Below are positions 13,651 through 15,823 of a DNA stretch of 15,823 bases, piece by piece; the first letter of the stretch is position 1, and each line of letters starts with the position of its first letter. Made by a program: the position numbers and the translations under genes. The stretch covers positions 1 through 15,823 of the forward strand of contig CAMVID010000029.1 in the NCBI GenBank assembly GCA_947167445.1. Direction: 5' to 3'. The notes under the pieces were generated by a model that saw only the letters and a list, made by a program, of their open reading frames with translations, had not been told where the DNA came from and ran no database searches. This stretch comes from G11 sp947167445 (GTDB lineage Bacteria; Bacillota; Clostridia; Lachnospirales; Lachnospiraceae).

Positions 13651-15711
13651 ATGTATATCAAAAACAAAAACAAGAGTGCGGCCATATGGCTGGCCGTGTG
13701 CGTGGTTATCGCACTGGTTTGCATGTTCGTTGCGAGCCTTATTCAGACTGACTTCGGGAAGGTAAATGTGGTTACAGCTTCCTTCGAAGTCACCGAGGGG
13801 CAGTCGAAGCCCTACACAATCACCTACAAGATTTATATTCCTGAGGAAGCCAGGGAAACCAATAAGTTACCTGCACTCCTCTGTCTCCATGGCTATCAGA
13901 ACGATAAGGAGACTTCCGCAGCTTTTGCCATGGAGGCTTCCAGGCGAGGCATTGTGGCAATCGCCATCGATGAGTACGGCCACGGCTCTAACACCAAAGG
14001 CATGAAGGAGCGCGGCTACACCACCTATAAGATTCAGGGCCAAAGTGACGACAAGAACGAAACCGTCATCAAGACCAAACTTAGCGGCGCCGAGAGATTC
14101 CTGGTTATGATGAATTTCTCCACTCTCTCATTCTTCGAGGGTGACGCCTACTCCGTAAACGAGCAGAAGTCTGTGCACATCGACGCGGATGCAGACGGCG
14201 TCACCGACAGTTCCATGGGCGGCATCGATGCCTACAACTGGGTCAAAACCCTGCCCTTCGTGGATCCCGACCGAATCGCCATCACCGGTCATTCCATGGG
14301 CACCTGGGCTTCCTGGAGCACCGCCGCTGCCTGCCAGGACCACAAAGCCGTTGTTCTTCAGTGCGGCGAGGTTTTTGGCGAGAACATTTTCGATGAGGAA
14401 GCCATCAAGTTCAACAACGTCCTGATGCTTCAGGCAAAATACGACGAGTTCAACTATTTCCGCGACTACAACCAGGCTACCGTGAACGATGCAATGCTCA
14501 AAAGCGGCATCAGAAATCAGTTTTTCACCGCCAACGAGCGCACGGAATTGCAGGACAATTACACCTGGAACACCACCTACGGAGGCTTCGAGGACGGCAC
14601 CGCAAGGCGCGTTGAGCTCATAAATACCAACCACAGGCTCACCACCCACAACTCTCACGCAATTTCCGCGGCCATGGATTGGCTGGTTACTGCTCTTGGG
14701 GCAAAAACAGACCTTTCTCCGAACAACCTGATTTTCCTGTATAAGGAACTTCTTGTTATGGTAGCCATGCTGGCTGCTATGATTGGCCTTTGTCCTTTGG
14801 TGGTTCTTCTATCAAATATCAAGGTCTTCACACCGGCGGTATTTGACAGAGATGCCATCGGCAGAGAGCCAAAACTCATGAGCAAAGGAAAATGGTGGAA
14901 AAACGCCTGGATTGCAGTTATCATAAGCGCCATCACCTATCCCTTCATGACTCAGCTTGGTCACGGATTATTCCCGTTACCTGAGGGCATTTTCAGAATG
15001 ACCATCGGAAACGGATTCCTCATCTGGTACATGACCCTTGCAATTATTTCAATAATCATGGTAGTTGTTTCCAGACGCAGAAACGAGAAAAAGGGAATTG
15101 CGAACCTAGATTACTATGACCTGGGACTTTCGGGATACGACTGTGCTAGAAAGCTTGACTGGGGATTACTTATAAGAAGTTTCGTGCTGGCAGCGATTGT
15201 TGTTGGAATCATGTATGTTTTCGTGCTTTTCTGCCACGATTTCTTCAAACTGGACCTTCGATTCATATGGCCCTTCTTTAAGGAATTCTCACTTGACAGG
15301 TTCCTGCAGTTTTTGGTTTATCTGCCCTTCTATTCACTGTTCTTCATTGTGAATGTGGGCTTCAAGCTCTTCGGAACCATGAGACAGGTTAAGGATAATG
15401 ACAAGCCTGTCGGAAACTTTATTAAGTGCTGGATGGGCAACGTATTCGTACTCCTTGGCGGCTTACTCCTTGTAATCCTTCTTGAGTACATTCCCTTCTT
15501 CATGGGATACGGCCCCGGCGCAGATTTGCTCTTCGGAACCACCTTCGGCGGACCCTTTATGTCAGCCTTGATTCTCCTGGTTCCTCAGTTTATCTTCTTC
15601 ACATTCTTAAGCACATGGTTTGAGAGAAAAACCGGAAACATCTACGTTGGTGCCTTCATCTCCGCCATGCTCGCAACCTGGATTGTGACCGGAGGATCTG
15701 CGATGTTCTAG
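13651..15711 (+). CDS. Alpha/beta-hydrolase fused to a C-terminal multi-helix membrane domain
   Basis: A 686-residue membrane protein. Residues 11-30 are an N-terminal anchor, so the hydrolase (about 40-350) probably faces outside. It has LCLHGYQ (78-83, oxyanion region), GHSMG (213-217, nucleophile Ser215), AKYDEF with Asp265 and a His cluster at 328-336, giving a plausible Ser-Asp-His triad. DADADGVTD (178-186) resembles a DxDxDG calcium loop, and Ca2+ suits an exported domain. Residues 366-680 form about eight helices that I do not recognise as a known transporter. The substrate is unknown; an ester or peptide hydrolase acting at the membrane is inferred. GGGAGG 5 bases before this ATG sets the start. 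The frame stays open upstream to 13480 only because the repeat array lacks stops. It is a one-gene unit with its own terminator. Confidence 0.85.
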   Translation: MYIKNKNKSAAIWLAVCVVIALVCMFVASLIQTDFGKVNVVTASFEVTEGQSKPYTITYKIYIPEEARETNKLPALLCLHGYQNDKETSAAFAMEASRRGIVAIAIDEYGHGSNTKGMKERGYTTYKIQGQSDDKNETVIKTKLSGAERFLVMMNFSTLSFFEGDAYSVNEQKSVHIDADADGVTDSSMGGIDAYNWVKTLPFVDPDRIAITGHSMGTWASWSTAAACQDHKAVVLQCGEVFGENIFDEEAIKFNNVLMLQAKYDEFNYFRDYNQATVNDAMLKSGIRNQFFTANERTELQDNYTWNTTYGGFEDGTARRVELINTNHRLTTHNSHAISAAMDWLVTALGAKTDLSPNNLIFLYKELLVMVAMLAAMIGLCPLVVLLSNIKVFTPAVFDRDAIGREPKLMSKGKWWKNAWIAVIISAITYPFMTQLGHGLFPLPEGIFRMTIGNGFLIWYMTLAIISIIMVVVSRRRNEKKGIANLDYYDLGLSGYDCARKLDWGLLIRSFVLAAIVVGIMYVFVLFCHDFFKLDLRFIWPFFKEFSLDRFLQFLVYLPFYSLFFIVNVGFKLFGTMRQVKDNDKPVGNFIKCWMGNVFVLLGGLLLVILLEYIPFFMGYGPGADLLFGTTFGGPFMSALILLVPQFIFFTFLSTWFERKTGNIYVGAFISAMLATWIVTGGSAMF

Positions 15712-15752
15712 AAAAGAAGGTGTGGCCTCTCGGCCACACCTTCTTTTCTAGA
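15707..15752 (+). terminator. Perfect 21-bp hairpin terminator, includes the stop codon
   Basis: TCTAGAAAAGAAGGTGTGGCC (15707-15727) is a perfect complement of 15732-15752 around the loop TCTC. The core GGTGTGGCC/GGCCACACC followed by TTCTTTTCTAG acts as a terminator on the plus strand, and the mirror T-rich arm does so on the minus strand. The TAG stop (15709-15711) lies in the left arm. Confidence 0.87.
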
Positions 15753-15768
15753 CGGCCGCGGGGCCGAT

Positions 15769-15786
15769 GTGCAGTTTGGGGACAGC
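15769..15786. repeat. Half-unit of the GTGCA repeat family
   Basis: GTGCAGTTTGGGGACAGC matches the left arm of the repeats at 12340 and 13480, but the bases that follow do not supply the complementary arm before the window ends. It is either a degraded solo copy or the edge of another array. It lies 17 bases past the hydrolase terminator, again at a gene boundary. Confidence 0.7.
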
Positions 15787-15823
15787 TTAGATTATCATCT
15801 GAAGTGCAACACTCACGTCACAG

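Noticed and set aside
14128..14658. 176-codon minus-strand frame
   Set aside because: Lies inside the hydrolase domain coding sequence; the valine/glycine-rich translation is a shadow of that gene.
12322..15786. Insertion sequence or transposon
   Set aside because: Only short palindromic repeats are seen; no transposase, no terminal repeats bounding a cargo.

Overview
The window looks like chromosomal DNA of an anaerobic, fermentative Bacillota, most likely a Lachnospiraceae (Butyrivibrio/Roseburia-like) bacterium. This is inferred from gene content, not from a marker gene. The pointers are a full-length phosphoketolase, a flavin reductase-rubredoxin fusion (high-molecular-weight rubredoxin type), AGGAGG-type ribosome binding sites, Rho-independent terminators with long U tracts and TGnTATAAT promoters. 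No rRNA, tRNA, CRISPR array, transposase or phage gene is visible.

Layout. Positions 1-1784 (minus strand): a WYL-domain regulator with its own terminator, preceded by a small alpha-helical protein of unknown function whose 5' end appears frameshifted. Positions 1785-2108: a gene-poor stretch with two inverted repeats. Positions 2109-4604 (minus): a tight operon reading pseG-like sugar-nucleotide hydrolase, Hrb-like flavin reductase/rubredoxin, then an HExxH protein, ending at a strong terminator. Positions 4641-8894 (plus): a divergently transcribed DUF6044-type polytopic membrane protein, then xfp (phosphoketolase) with a probable promoter of its own inside the end of the membrane-protein gene, and a terminator. 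Positions 8898-13458 (minus): a membrane HD-GYP protein, a DUF6056-like polytopic membrane protein and an acyltransferase-3 family membrane protein. Positions 13651-15711 (plus): a large alpha/beta-hydrolase fused to a multi-helix membrane domain, closed by a 21-bp perfect hairpin terminator.

The most unusual non-coding content is a family of palindromic repeats built from the half-unit GTGCA(G/A)(G/T)TTGGGG...CCCC(A/T)NTTTGCAC. It occurs as a 103-nt nearly perfect nested hairpin (12322-12424), as a tandem array of four 30-31-bp palindromes separated by exactly one base (13480-13604), and as single half-units (12429-12441, 15769-15786). These resemble REP-type elements mobilised by RAYT/IS200-like transposases, but no such transposase is in the window. 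One array lies between the divergent acyltransferase and hydrolase genes. It creates a spurious in-frame N-terminal extension of the hydrolase and a short one of the acyltransferase.

Functionally this is a mixture: central carbon metabolism (xfp), O2/NO or redox defence (Hrb), c-di-GMP turnover (HD-GYP), and envelope or glycan-related membrane proteins (PseG-like, DUF6044, DUF6056, acyltransferase, hydrolase-membrane fusion). I do not see one complete new system. The best candidates for something undescribed are the repeat family, the hydrolase-membrane fusion and the odd pseG-hrb-HExxH operon.
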